Notes: generated from the letters alone by a model not told the origin. 17,043 nt of DNA from Paracoccaceae bacterium (GCA_007134805.1 SLKB01000185.1:1-17043); one strand, 5' to 3'. Counted from the stretch's first letter, positions 1 to 8,733 are shown. Translations and numbers: made by a program.

Positions 1-924
1 AACGACGATGGCTCGGCCAATGCGCTCGCCAGTCTGCGCGCACAGTCGCAGGCCGGGAATGTGACCTGGGATCTCGTGGACATGCTGCCATCGGACGCGC
101 AGCTGGCCTGCGACGAGGGCATCATCATGCCAATCGACCATGACGCGGTGCTCGCGCCCGCGCCCGATGGCACGCCGGCGAGCGAGGATTTCCTGCCCGG
201 CAGCCTGGGCGAGTGCTTCATCCCGCAGATTCTCTACTCCACCGTGCTGACCATCCGCCCCGGGGCCTTCCCCGAGGATAACCAGCCTACCAGCATCGCG
301 GATTTGTTCGATGTCGAGAACTTCCCCGGCCGCCGCGCGCTGCAAGATCGTCCGGGCACGAACCTGGAATGGGCGCTCTATGCCGATGGCGTGGATCCCG
401 AAGACATCTATGACGTGCTGAGCACGCCCGAAGGTGTCGACCGTGCCTTTGCAAAGCTCGACACGATCAAGGATCACATCATCTTCTGGACCGAAGGCGC
501 GCAGGCACCGCAACTTCTTGCCGATGGCGAAGTGGCCTTCGCGACAGGCTATAACGGCCGGATGTTCGACGCGATCGAGGTCGAGGGCATGGATGCGCAG
601 ATCATCTGGGATGGTCAGGTCGTCGAGTGGGACGGCTGGGTCGTGCCTGCCGATGGCGATAATATCGATGCGGTGATGGACTACCTGTATTTCGCCACCG
701 ACACACAGCGTCTGGCGGATCAGGCACAGTTCATCAGCTACGGTCCGGCGCGCGCATCCTCGTCAGGCCTCGTGGGCCAGCATGCCGATCTCGGGATCGA
801 CATGGCACCGCATATGCCATCCGCTCCGGACAACTACTTTGCCCCGATCGTCCTCGATAACGACTTCTGGGCCGATTACGGGGATGAGCTGCGCGAGCGC
901 TTCGCGAACTGGATGCTCCAGTAA
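1..924 (+). CDS. Polyamine-type ABC transporter substrate-binding protein (5' end missing)
   Basis: This is the C-terminal 307 residues of a periplasmic binding protein that captures the substrate of an ABC importer, probably putrescine or spermidine. The frame is open from base 1, so the gene starts outside the window; the GTG at 61 is an internal Val codon, not a start. The signal peptide and first lobe are therefore not visible. The pattern of the PotD/PotF family is: a TxG-type stretch before a GEV motif (about residues 170-180 of the fragment), then GYNGR, then EWDGWVVP (W210, D211), which aligns with the Trp/Asp segment that contacts polyamine in PotD, then FISYGPA near the end. Two permease genes follow on the same strand, which supports the role. 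The exact ligand cannot be told from the sequence; other polyamine-like cations or opines are possible. Family confidence is high, ligand confidence moderate. Confidence 0.88.
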   Translation, partial: NDDGSANALASLRAQSQAGNVTWDLVDMLPSDAQLACDEGIIMPIDHDAVLAPAPDGTPASEDFLPGSLGECFIPQILYSTVLTIRPGAFPEDNQPTSIADLFDVENFPGRRALQDRPGTNLEWALYADGVDPEDIYDVLSTPEGVDRAFAKLDTIKDHIIFWTEGAQAPQLLADGEVAFATGYNGRMFDAIEVEGMDAQIIWDGQVVEWDGWVVPADGDNIDAVMDYLYFATDTQRLADQAQFISYGPARASSSGLVGQHADLGIDMAPHMPSAPDNYFAPIVLDNDFWADYGDELRERFANWMLQ

Positions 925-935
925 ACACACAATTT

Positions 936-960
936 CAGGGCGCGTCCTGCGCGCGCCCTG
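936..960 (+). promoter_or_regulatory. GC-rich stem-loop between binding-protein and permease genes
   Basis: A perfect 9-bp inverted repeat, CAGGGCGCG (936-944) and CGCGCCCTG (952-960), has a 7-nt loop and begins 12 nt after the binding-protein stop. No T-run follows, so it is not a classical intrinsic terminator. In binding-protein-dependent importers a hairpin here commonly protects the upstream mRNA from 3' decay or partly attenuates transcription, so that binding protein exceeds permease. That role is inferred from position and structure. Confidence 0.6.
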
Positions 961-1009
961 ATCTACCTGACGGACATGGGCGCTCGATTCAGGCGCAAGG
1001 AGCATGACG

Positions 1010-2317
1010 ATGGCGATGGCAGACGCACGCGCAGAAGATCTTGGCCCGGCACCGGGTACGGATAGCCGTGGGCGGCTCCTCACCTCGGATGGCACACCGC
1101 TGCGCCGCGCGCTTGAGCGCTCGATGCGGCGGCGCAAGCTGACCGCGCTCGCGCTCGTTGCCCCGCTTCTCGCCTTCATCCTGATCTTCTTCGCCTTTCC
1201 CATCGCCCAGATGATGTGGCGTTCGGTGGATAACCCGCAGATCGTCAATGCCCTGCCGCGCACGCTCGATGCCCTGCAGGACTGGGATGGCACCACCATC
1301 CCCGACGAGCCCGTCTTTGCGGCATTGCATGCCGACATGATGGAAGATCTCGACCGCGCGCGCCGCCAGCAAACCATCGGCCCGCTGGCGGTGCGGCTGA
1401 ATTACGAGATCAGCGCGGCCCGCGGTGCGATCTCGCGCACGTCACGGGCTGTGCCCAATTTTGAGGCGCCCTTCAAGGATGATTTCCTCGATGCGCACCG
1501 GCTCTGGGGCCAACCCGAGCTGTGGCGCGTGATCAAACGCGAAGGACGACCGCTGACAGCCTCGTATTATGTCGCAGCGCTTGACCGCGAATATGATGCC
1601 GAAGGAAATATCGTCCGGCGCGACGAGAACCGCAGGCTCTACGTGCCGCTCTTCGGCCGGACGCTCGCGCTCAGCGTGGCGATCACGGTGCTGACCTTCG
1701 CGCTCGGCTTTCCGATCGCGTATTACCTGTCCACCCTGCCGATGCGCTACGCCAACCTTCTGATGATCGCCGTGCTGCTGCCTTTCTGGACCTCGCTTCT
1801 GGTGCGAACTTCGGCCTGGATCGTGCTCTTGCAGCAACAAGGGGTGATCAATACCACTCTCGTGACGCTGGGGTTTATCGACGATGGCAACCGACTCAGT
1901 CTGATCTACAACCAGACCGGCACGATCATCGCGATGACGCATATCCTTCTGCCGTTCATGGTCCTGCCGCTCTATTCAGTGATGCGCACCATCCCGCCCA
2001 CTTACATGCGCGCGGCCAAGAGCCTTGGCGCGACGCCCTGGACAGCCTTCCGGCGCGTGTATTTCCCGCAGACGCTGCCCGGGATCGGCGCCGGCGGCGT
2101 GCTCGTCTTCATCATCTCGATCGGCTACTACATCACGCCGGCGCTGGTGGGCGGTCAATCGGGGCGGATGATCTCGAACGAAATCGCGCGCCATATCCAG
2201 CAATCGCTCAACTGGGGCCTTGCCGCGGCACTGGGCACGATGCTTCTGATCGGTGTGCTGATCCTCTATTGGCTGTTCAACCGTCTGGTCGGCAGCGACA
2301 GCCTGAAATTCGGGTAA
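1010..2317 (+). CDS. Polyamine-type ABC transporter permease, PotB/PotH-like, with long first loop
   Basis: An inner-membrane permease subunit of the importer begun by the preceding gene. I chose ATG 1010 (435 aa) because AAGGAG at 997-1002 lies 7 nt upstream; an in-frame ATG at 1004 would sit almost on that site. The protein has a basic cytoplasmic N-terminus, a membrane segment at about 44-70, a hydrophilic stretch of about 140 residues (71-212), then roughly five more membrane segments between 215 and 424. The EAA loop that docks the ATPase is at about 335-358 (RAAKSLGA, then a Gly-containing end). The usual E of EAA is replaced, which is common in this family. PotB-type permeases are usually about 275-320 aa; the excess is nearly all in the first loop. 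The family call is firm. Confidence 0.9.
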   Translation: MAMADARAEDLGPAPGTDSRGRLLTSDGTPLRRALERSMRRRKLTALALVAPLLAFILIFFAFPIAQMMWRSVDNPQIVNALPRTLDALQDWDGTTIPDEPVFAALHADMMEDLDRARRQQTIGPLAVRLNYEISAARGAISRTSRAVPNFEAPFKDDFLDAHRLWGQPELWRVIKREGRPLTASYYVAALDREYDAEGNIVRRDENRRLYVPLFGRTLALSVAITVLTFALGFPIAYYLSTLPMRYANLLMIAVLLPFWTSLLVRTSAWIVLLQQQGVINTTLVTLGFIDDGNRLSLIYNQTGTIIAMTHILLPFMVLPLYSVMRTIPPTYMRAAKSLGATPWTAFRRVYFPQTLPGIGAGGVLVFIISIGYYITPALVGGQSGRMISNEIARHIQQSLNWGLAAALGTMLLIGVLILYWLFNRLVGSDSLKFG

Positions 2318-2329
2318 GGGAGATCAGCC

Positions 2330-3181
2330 ATGGCCATGCCCGCCTATTACACCACGAAGGACAAGATCTGGCACTACACCTTCCGGGTGATCTGCTATGC
2401 GATCTTCTTCTTCCTGCTCGCGCCGATCCTGATCATGATCCCGCTGAGCTTCAATGCGCAGCCCTTCTTCACCTTCACGCGCGAGATGCTGACGCTCAAC
2501 CCCGATGGCTACAGCCTGCGCTGGTATCGCGATTTCCTGGGGTCCGACAGCTGGATGCGGTCGATCCGCAACTCCTTCATCATCGGGATTGCCGCGACCG
2601 TGGTTTCGACCGTGCTGGGCACGCTCGCAGCGCTCGGCCTGTCGCGGGCGGAGATGCCCGCCAAGGGGCTGATCATGGGCATCCTGATCTCGCCCATGAT
2701 CGTGCCGCTGATCATCTCGGCGGCGGGGATGTTCTTCTTCTTCTCGTCGATCAACATCGCGCAGACCTATCTGGGCGTGGTCCTCGCGCATGCGGCGCTC
2801 GGCACGCCTTTTGTGGTGATCACCGTGACCGCGACGCTTGTGGGGTTCGACAATTCACTGACACGGGCGGCGGCCAATCTCGGTGCCTCGCCCACGCGGT
2901 CCTTCTTCAAGATCACCATGCCGTTGATCCTGCCCGGGGTGATCTCGGGGGCGCTCTTTGCCTTCATCACCTCGTTTGACGAGATCGTCGTGGTGCTCTT
3001 CGTCGCCGGGGTCGAGCAGCGGACCATCCCACGCGAGATGTGGTCGGGCATCCGCGAAGATATCAGCCCGACGATCCTCGCGGTGGCGACGATCCTGGTG
3101 CTGATCTCGGTCGCGCTGCTGACAGTGGTGGAACTCTTGCGCCGGCGGGGCGAGCGGTTGCGCGGCCTGACCCCGCAGTGA
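2330..3181 (+). CDS. Polyamine-type ABC transporter permease, PotC/PotI-like
   Basis: The second inner-membrane permease, expected to pair with the preceding one in a heterodimeric channel. It is 283 aa, normal for PotC/PotI proteins, with about six hydrophobic segments (for example 18-42, 82-104, 112-140, 147-170, 203-226, 246-268). The EAA loop at about 179-204 reads RAAANLGASP and then the conserved LPGV. AAGGGAG at 2316-2322 overlaps the upstream stop codon and lies 7 nt before ATG 2330, so translation of the two permeases is probably coupled. The gene ends 22 nt from the stop of the convergent AEC transporter gene. No ATPase follows, so that subunit must be encoded upstream of the window or elsewhere. 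Confidence 0.9.
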   Translation: MAMPAYYTTKDKIWHYTFRVICYAIFFFLLAPILIMIPLSFNAQPFFTFTREMLTLNPDGYSLRWYRDFLGSDSWMRSIRNSFIIGIAATVVSTVLGTLAALGLSRAEMPAKGLIMGILISPMIVPLIISAAGMFFFFSSINIAQTYLGVVLAHAALGTPFVVITVTATLVGFDNSLTRAAANLGASPTRSFFKITMPLILPGVISGALFAFITSFDEIVVVLFVAGVEQRTIPREMWSGIREDISPTILAVATILVLISVALLTVVELLRRRGERLRGLTPQ

Positions 3182-3203
3182 TCGCGGGCGGTGGTGCGGG
3201 CAA

Positions 3204-4133
3204 TCACGGCAGAATCTGCAGCCACAGCCAGCCGGTCAGCATCACCCCTGCGGTGCCGATCAGCACCGACGAGGCTGCAACCCGCTTCGCGCGCCCGTAG
3301 ATATTGGCGAAGACATAGACATTGACGCCTGGCGCCATGGCAGCGGTCAACACCGCCGAGCGGGTCGCCTCGACCGAGAGTCCGAAGGCCAGCGCGAGCC
3401 CGTAGGTGATCGCCGGGTGCACCACCAGCGACAAGGTGACGACATAGCCGATGGTGCGCAGATCGCCCTCGGGCCGGTACCGATAGAGCACCCCGCCGAG
3501 GCTGAAAAGCGCTGCCGGCAATGCCGCGCGCACCATCATGTCGAGCGCCTGATCCACCACCGCCGGCATCGGCACCCCGCCCAGATTGACCAGAAAGCCA
3601 AGCCCGATCGCGATCACCAGCGCATTGCGAAACATCGCCGAGACGATCTGCCCCAGACTGTCGCGCAGCCGCCCGCCGCGATTGCGGATCAGCTCCATGC
3701 ACGTGATCCCGATCGCGTAGCAGATCGGCGAATGCACGGCGATGATCGCGTAATTCGCCGAGAGCGCGCCCGCGCCATAGGCGCGCTCGGTGATCGGCAG
3801 GCCCAGCAGGACCGAGTTCGAGAACAGCGCCACAAAGCCGATCGCCACGCAGTCTTCCCAGTCCCGCCGGAAGAACACCCGCGCGCCGGCAAAGCCCAGC
3901 GCGAAGCCCGAAATCGCGCCAAGGTAGAACGCGGTCAACAAGCGCCAGTCGAATTCCTGCCCCAGATCGAGCCGCGCAATGGCGACGAACAGCAGGCACG
4001 GGATCGCGAAGCCCTGCGTGAACCAGACCACGCCATCGACCTGCGCATCCGAAATGAGCCCCCGCCAGCGCGCGACATAGCCAAAGCCGATCACCAGAAA
4101 GACCGGCAGGATGACATCGGCGAGCGCCTGCAT
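3204..4133 (-). CDS. AEC (auxin efflux carrier) family transporter
   Basis: A 309-residue inner-membrane protein of the AEC family, bacterial relatives of plant auxin carriers whose known members move malonate, malate or related organic acids. The whole protein is hydrophobic, with about ten membrane segments in two halves. The opening (ILPVFLVIGFGYVARWRG), the motif FSNSVLLGLPI near 105-115 and a late PGVNVYVFANIYGR near 270-283 are typical of the family. Its ATG shares one base with the stop of the upstream hydrolase gene (TGATG at 4131-4135). No good Shine-Dalgarno sequence is visible, so expression probably depends on translational coupling. It closes the seven-gene minus-strand run and converges on the ABC permease gene. 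The substrate is unknown. Confidence 0.9.
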   Translation of the reverse strand: MQALADVILPVFLVIGFGYVARWRGLISDAQVDGVVWFTQGFAIPCLLFVAIARLDLGQEFDWRLLTAFYLGAISGFALGFAGARVFFRRDWEDCVAIGFVALFSNSVLLGLPITERAYGAGALSANYAIIAVHSPICYAIGITCMELIRNRGGRLRDSLGQIVSAMFRNALVIAIGLGFLVNLGGVPMPAVVDQALDMMVRAALPAALFSLGGVLYRYRPEGDLRTIGYVVTLSLVVHPAITYGLALAFGLSVEATRSAVLTAAMAPGVNVYVFANIYGRAKRVAASSVLIGTAGVMLTGWLWLQILP

Positions 4134-4933
4134 CAGCGCAGCGGAAGCGTCAGCACCATCCCGTCATGGGCGGGGGTGACATGCGCGGGTGTCTCGGCAT
4201 CGACCGTGGCATGGTCGAGATCGATATGCATGTTGGTGAGCACCGCCTGTCGCGGGGCGGCACGGGCGATCCAGTCGAGCGTCAGGTCCAGATGGGCATG
4301 GGTCGGGTGCGGGGTGCGGCGCAGCGCATCGACCACCCAGATATCGAGCCCCTCGAGGAAGGGCCAGCTTTCGGGATAGATCCGCACGACATCGGGCGTA
4401 TAGGCCAGCCCGCCCACGCGAAAGCCCAGCGCGTCGATCGTCCCATGGTTAAGCCGCATCGGATGCAGCGTCAGCGGCCCGCCCGCGCCCTCGACGGTCA
4501 GCGCGCCGTCGATCGTGTGCATGTTCAGGATCGGCGGGTAGGGCGAGCCCTCGGGCTGGGTGAAGGCATAGCCAAACCGCGCATAGAGCGCGTCCTGCGT
4601 GGGCCCATCCGCCCAGACATCAAGCCGCTGGCGCGTGTTGAACACCAACTGGCGCAGATCGTCGATCCCGTGGACATGATCGGCATGCGCATGCGTGAAG
4701 ACCACGGCATCGAGTCGCCCGACGCCCGCATCAAGCAACTGCGCGCGCATGTCGGGCGACGTGTCGATCAGCACCTGCGTGCGCCCGCCCGCGCCCACCC
4801 GTTCCAGCAGGAGCGAGCAGCGCCTTCTGATGTTGCGCGGGTTATCGGGGTCGCAATCGCCCCAATGCCCACCGAGGCGCGGCACCCCGCCCGAAGATCC
4901 GCAACCCAGGATCGTGGCGCGCAATTCATCCAT
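4133..4933 (-). CDS. Metallo-beta-lactamase-fold hydrolase, PhnP-like
   Basis: A 266-residue member of the PhnP-like branch of the metallo-beta-lactamase fold, a probable metal-dependent phosphodiesterase. It opens with GCGSSGGVP (10-18), typical of this branch. The metal site is visible: HAHADH at 81-86, H163, D181 and a late His (NMH, 236). C27 and C39 fall in the region where PhnP binds an extra structural zinc, but I cannot confirm that site. I prefer ATG 4933 because GGAAGG at 4941-4946 lies 7 nt upstream; a GTG at 4936 is possible. The start overlaps the tatD stop by one base. The same tatD-hydrolase pairing is common in alphaproteobacteria that lack a phosphonate operon here, so a general housekeeping substrate is likelier than phosphonate breakdown; the substrate is unknown. 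Confidence 0.88.
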   Translation of the reverse strand: MDELRATILGCGSSGGVPRLGGHWGDCDPDNPRNIRRRCSLLLERVGAGGRTQVLIDTSPDMRAQLLDAGVGRLDAVVFTHAHADHVHGIDDLRQLVFNTRQRLDVWADGPTQDALYARFGYAFTQPEGSPYPPILNMHTIDGALTVEGAGGPLTLHPMRLNHGTIDALGFRVGGLAYTPDVVRIYPESWPFLEGLDIWVVDALRRTPHPTHAHLDLTLDWIARAAPRQAVLTNMHIDLDHATVDAETPAHVTPAHDGMVLTLPLR

Positions 4934-5733
4934 CACGCGGCCTTCCGAAACAGGCGGTCGAAATTGGCCGAGGTCAGCCGCGCGAATTCCGCATAGTCGA
5001 GCCCGAATACCTCGGCGCCCTTCTCGGCCGTGAACCGTGTGTAGGCGGGTTCGTTGCGCTTGCCGCGAAAGGGCGGCGGGGCCAGATAGGGCGCGTCGGT
5101 TTCCACGAGGATCCGGTCGGGCGGCGCCGCGGCAAAGATCTCGCGCAGCGCGCCGCTTTTCGGGAAGACCGCGATCCCGGACATCGACAGGTAAAAGCCC
5201 AGATCCAGTGCTGCGCGCGCAAGCCCCGCTCCGGACGAAAAGCAGTGCATCACGCAGTCATAGGCGCCCGCCGCGTGTTCCTCGGTGAGAATGCGCGCCA
5301 TGTCCGCATCTGCGTCGCGGGCGTGGATGATCAGCGGCAGCCCGGTCTCGCGCGCAGCCGCGATGTGGATGCGCAGGCTCTCCTGCTGCGCGTCCGCCGT
5401 GTCGGCGGTGTAGTGATAATCGAGCCCCGATTCGCCAATCCCCACCATCTTCGGGTGCCGGGCCAGCGCGATCAGCGCGTCCACAGTCACCATCGGCTCT
5501 TGTGCCACGCTCATCGGGTGGGTACCGGCGGCGAAGAAGATGCCTTCATGCGCCTCGGCGATGGCCTGCACCACAGGAAGGCTCGAGAGGCGGGTGCAGA
5601 TCGTCACCATTCGCGTCACCCCTGCAGCGCGGGCACGGTCGATCACGGCATCGAGATCGCCCGCAAGTTGCGGAAAATCCAGATGACAATGGCTGTCGAC
5701 AAGTCGCGGGGGCGCGTCAGGGGGGGTCGGCAT
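4933..5733 (-). CDS. tatD: TatD family metal-dependent hydrolase (putative DNase)
   Basis: A 266-residue TatD-family enzyme, a TIM-barrel metal-dependent hydrolase; family members are 3'-5' exonucleases or DNases. The metal ligands are all present: HCH at 15-17 in DSHCHLDF, E101 in GIGESGLDY, H137 in IIHARDAD, H163 in MHCFSSG and D213 in VETDAPYLAP. The open frame runs up to a TTG at 5754 that overlaps the holB stop. I prefer ATG 5733, because GGAG lies 5 nt upstream and the resulting length is normal for the family. It lies between holB and the PhnP-like hydrolase gene, the usual alphaproteobacterial order except that metG, often found between holB and tatD, is absent. The cytoplasmic role may be DNA repair or turnover; the in vivo substrate is not established. 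Confidence 0.93.
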   Translation of the reverse strand: MPTPPDAPPRLVDSHCHLDFPQLAGDLDAVIDRARAAGVTRMVTICTRLSSLPVVQAIAEAHEGIFFAAGTHPMSVAQEPMVTVDALIALARHPKMVGIGESGLDYHYTADTADAQQESLRIHIAAARETGLPLIIHARDADADMARILTEEHAAGAYDCVMHCFSSGAGLARAALDLGFYLSMSGIAVFPKSGALREIFAAAPPDRILVETDAPYLAPPPFRGKRNEPAYTRFTAEKGAEVFGLDYAEFARLTSANFDRLFRKAA

Positions 5734-5750
5734 GATGTCTCCGCCAGCGG

Positions 5751-6866
5751 TCAAAGGAACTTGAGCGCCTCTGCTTCGGTTTGCAGGACCATATCAAGCA
5801 CCAGAGCGGCAGGGTCAAGGTTCACTGCCCGCCCGTGGCGCGCCCGCGCGCCCAGCCTGTGCGCCAGCGCCGCATAGGCCCGCGCGGCCGCGTCATGCGG
5901 GGCAAGCCGCGCGAGCACCGCCGCCTCGCCCGGCACGGCCTCTGGCCCGGGGCCAAGGATACCCGCGCGCGCAAGCCGCGACAGGAACAGATCGAACAGT
6001 GTCAGGATCAGCGCAAACCGCGCATCATTGGCCCGCCCCGCCGCCTGTTCGGCAAGCGCCAGCGCGGCAGGCCTGTCGAGGCGCGGCAGCCCCGCGAAAA
6101 GCGCCGTGATCTGCGCGTAGATCTCGGCCCCGCCGCCCTCTGCCAGAGCAACCGCCGTGCCGACCGATCCGTTCGAGAGTTCCATGAGCGCTGCGCTGTC
6201 GGCCTCGGTGACGCCCGCCTGCGCGAGAGCGCCTGTGAATTCCGCGCCGGCGAGCGGCGTCAGCGGCAGCGTCCGGCAGCGCGAGCGGATCGTCGGCAGA
6301 AGCTGCGAGGGTTGATGCGCGACAAGCAGCAGCGTCGCATGCGCGGGCGGCTCCTCGAGCGCCTTGAGAAGCGCATTGGCCGCGTTTGCATTCATCTCAT
6401 CGGCCGCATCGATGATCACCACGCGCCGCCCCCCGCTCGCGGCCGAGAGCCCGAAGAAACCCTGCAGGCGGCGCATCACATCGATGGTGATGTCGCGGCG
6501 CAGGTTGCCCCGGTCGTCATGCCCGCGCCGGATTACCAGAAGCCCGCCCTCGGCGCCCCCGCGCAGCCGCCGCACGACCGGGTGATCCTCTGGTGTGTCA
6601 AGGCTTGCGGGCGGGGCCGGGGCGAACATGCCGCCATCATCCGCGGATTGGCTCAGCAGAAAGCGCGCGATCTTCCAGGCGAGCGTGGCCTTGCCCACCC
6701 CGCGCGGGCCGGCAAGCATCCAGCCATGATGCAGCCGCCCGGCGTTGAACGCGTCCAGAAAGGCGGCCTCGGCGGCGTCCTGCCCGTAGAGGATCCGGGT
6801 TTCGCGCGGGTGGGGCGCGCCGCCCGGTGCGGCATCGGGTTCGGCCAGATCCTCGGTGGTGCTCAT
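5751..6866 (-). CDS. holB: DNA polymerase III subunit delta'
   Basis: Delta' of the replicative clamp loader, which together with delta and tau/gamma opens the beta clamp and places it on primed DNA. The 371-residue protein has a P-loop-like GPRGVGKAT at 53-61, a Walker B-like VVIIDAADE at 149-157 and the SRC motif at 195-197; NALLKALEEPP just before is strongly conserved in this family. The only cysteine is C197, so the four-cysteine zinc module of E. coli delta' is missing; I recall this as usual in alphaproteobacteria. The ATG overlaps the tmk stop by four bases (ATGA, 6863-6866), which implies coupled translation. The C-terminal third is Ala-rich and helical, as expected of the collar domain. 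Confidence 0.95.
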   Translation of the reverse strand: MSTTEDLAEPDAAPGGAPHPRETRILYGQDAAEAAFLDAFNAGRLHHGWMLAGPRGVGKATLAWKIARFLLSQSADDGGMFAPAPPASLDTPEDHPVVRRLRGGAEGGLLVIRRGHDDRGNLRRDITIDVMRRLQGFFGLSAASGGRRVVIIDAADEMNANAANALLKALEEPPAHATLLLVAHQPSQLLPTIRSRCRTLPLTPLAGAEFTGALAQAGVTEADSAALMELSNGSVGTAVALAEGGGAEIYAQITALFAGLPRLDRPAALALAEQAAGRANDARFALILTLFDLFLSRLARAGILGPGPEAVPGEAAVLARLAPHDAAARAYAALAHRLGARARHGRAVNLDPAALVLDMVLQTEAEALKFL

Positions 6867-7513
6867 GATGCGGGCCGCCGGGTCAGCCAGTCCTGCGTCT
6901 GCGCGATGATCTCGGCGCTGATCGCCGCGGCGGGGCGGTCGCCGTCGATCAGGCGCAGTCGCGCAGGGTTTGCTTCGGCCAGATCCCGAAACCCCGCGCG
7001 CAGCCGCGTCTGGAAGGCAAGGCCCAGGTCCTCGAACCGGTCCTCGCCGGTGCCGCGCGCGAGCCCGCGCGCGAGCGCTATCCCCGGGTCCATGTCGATC
7101 ACGAAAGTCAGATCCGGCTCGACCGCGATCACCAGATCATGCAGCGCATCGGCCAGGGCACGCAGATCGGCGCGCGCCGCGCCCTGATAGACGCGGGTCG
7201 AATCGACGAAGCGGTCAGTGATCACGATCTCGCCGCGCCCGAGTGCCGGGCGGATGGTCCGCTCCAGATGGTCGCGCCGGGCCGCGTTGAACAAAAGGAT
7301 CTCGGTTTCCGGCGACCAGCGCTCGGCCGCGCCCGAGACGAGCAGGCGGCGGATCTCCTCGGCGCCCGGGGCACCCCCCGGCTCGCGCGTGAGGGTGACG
7401 CGGTGCCCTGCCGCGCGCAATCCCTCGGCCAGCGCGCGCGCCTGCGTGGATTTGCCGGAGCCGTCGATCCCCTCGAAACTGATGAACGCCCCTGTCGCCC
7501 CGGCCGTGGTCAA
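6863..7513 (-). CDS. tmk: Thymidylate kinase
   Basis: Phosphorylates dTMP to dTDP with ATP, an essential cytoplasmic step of dTTP synthesis. The 216 residues carry the P-loop EGIDGSGKST (14-23), the substrate-binding REPGG (43-47), DRFVDST (100-106) and the Arg-bearing LID segment (about 149-160). A P-loop without the extra Arg, with Arg residues in the LID, is the E. coli-type arrangement. The start appears to be TTG 7513, which overlaps the upstream stop in a TTGA; no in-frame ATG or GTG precedes the P-loop, and AGGA lies about 9 nt upstream. Coupling with dacA upstream and holB downstream (four-base overlaps on both sides) ties dTTP supply to a replication subunit and a cell-wall enzyme in one transcript, a common alphaproteobacterial order. 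Confidence 0.95.
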   Translation of the reverse strand: MTTAGATGAFISFEGIDGSGKSTQARALAEGLRAAGHRVTLTREPGGAPGAEEIRRLLVSGAAERWSPETEILLFNAARRDHLERTIRPALGRGEIVITDRFVDSTRVYQGAARADLRALADALHDLVIAVEPDLTFVIDMDPGIALARGLARGTGEDRFEDLGLAFQTRLRAGFRDLAEANPARLRLIDGDRPAAAISAEIIAQTQDWLTRRPAS

Positions 7514-8697
7514 TTCGGGCGGTCCTGCGCCTGGCTCAGCATCAGACCCACAAGCCGGCGCGCGGCGGCCTCGGCGCGCACGGCAAACCCGCCCTCGGCA
7601 ACGCTTGCGCCGGCGATGAGGGGAATGCGCGCCTCATCCATCTCGGGGATGTCGATGACCAGCATGCCCAGTTCATCCCCTTGCGTGATCGGCGCGGGCA
7701 GCGGCCCCTCATAGACAACGCGGGCCTCCAGGCTGCGCTGCGCGACCGCCGGGATCAGGACGTCCGCATCGCGCGCAACGACCAGAGGCACAGTGTCGGC
7801 CTCGCCCAGCCAGACGGGTGCCTCGGCCAGAACCGTGCCTTCTTCGGCCACAGTCACCTTGGCGAATTGGCGAAACGCCCAGTTGATGATCGCTTCAGCC
7901 TCGCGCGCGCGCGCGCCCTCGCTGTTGAGCCCGCCAAAGGCGAAGACGACGCGGCGGCCGTCCTGCTCGGCCGAGCCGGTCAGCGAATAGCCTGCCGCCG
8001 AGGTGAAGCCGGTCTTGAGCCCGTCAAGGCCCACCCCCGCGCCCAGAAGCGGCACGCGGTTCGATTGGGGGATGTTGTTCCAGGTGAACTCGGGCTCGGA
8101 CAGATAGGTGTAGTAATCGGGATATTCGGTGATCAGATGCTCGGCCAGGATCGCAAGATCGCGCTTCGACATCATGTGGTCCGGATCCGGCCAGCCCGAG
8201 GAGTTGATGAGCGTCGTGTTGCGCATGCCCAGCTCTTGCGCGCGCCGTGTCGCCATGCGGGCAAAGGCTTCCTCGGTGCCGGCCAGCCCCTCGGCCACGA
8301 CAACGCTCGCATCATTGCCCGAGAGCACGGCAATCCCGCGGATCAGGTCCTCGGCGGTGGGCCGGTCGGTGGGCTCTAGGAACATGCGCGAGCCGCCCAT
8401 CGCATAGGCCCGCTGCGAGACCGTGAAGGGCGTATCCAGCGCCATGCGCCCGTCCTCGATCGCCTCGAACAGCATCAGAAGCGTCATCAGCTTCGACATC
8501 GAGGCAGGCGGCAGCGGGGTGTCGGCGTTCTTCTCGAGCAGGATCGTGCCGGTGGTCAGGTCGCGCACGAAGGCGCTCGAGGCGGAGGTCTCGAACCCGC
8601 CAATGCCCTGCGCCCGCACCGGCGCGGAGGGTGTCGTGACAAGGGCCAGGCCAGCGATAAGGGCGCCGTGGCAGCAGTGGCGGAGGAGTGCGCGCAT
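7510..8697 (-). CDS. D-alanyl-D-alanine carboxypeptidase (low-molecular-weight penicillin-binding protein)
   Basis: A periplasmic serine carboxypeptidase of the PBP5/6 (DacA/DacC) family that removes the terminal D-Ala from peptidoglycan stem peptides. A signal peptide with a hydrophobic core ends near residue 29 (VRA/Q). The three penicillin-binding motifs are intact: SMSK at 66-69 (nucleophile S66), SGN at 126-128 and KTG at 228-230. A beta-rich C-terminal domain (about 290-370) precedes an Ala/Arg-rich amphipathic tail (AEAAARRLVGLML), which in PBP5 anchors the enzyme to the outer face of the inner membrane. Length is 395 aa, usual for the family. AAGGA lies about 10 nt before the ATG. It lies 36 nt downstream of the SPOR lipoprotein gene, suggesting joint expression of two wall/division proteins. 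Confidence 0.95.
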   Translation of the reverse strand: MRALLRHCCHGALIAGLALVTTPSAPVRAQGIGGFETSASSAFVRDLTTGTILLEKNADTPLPPASMSKLMTLLMLFEAIEDGRMALDTPFTVSQRAYAMGGSRMFLEPTDRPTAEDLIRGIAVLSGNDASVVVAEGLAGTEEAFARMATRRAQELGMRNTTLINSSGWPDPDHMMSKRDLAILAEHLITEYPDYYTYLSEPEFTWNNIPQSNRVPLLGAGVGLDGLKTGFTSAAGYSLTGSAEQDGRRVVFAFGGLNSEGARAREAEAIINWAFRQFAKVTVAEEGTVLAEAPVWLGEADTVPLVVARDADVLIPAVAQRSLEARVVYEGPLPAPITQGDELGMLVIDIPEMDEARIPLIAGASVAEGGFAVRAEAAARRLVGLMLSQAQDRPN

Positions 8698-8733
8698 TTG
8701 AGACGGATCCTTTGTTCGTGTGGTTGGTCTGGG

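Noticed and set aside
5781..7187. A 468-codon plus-strand open frame opposite holB and tmk
   Set aside because: The sense strand encodes clear HolB and Tmk motifs; the antisense translation is Arg/Gln-rich with no family features.
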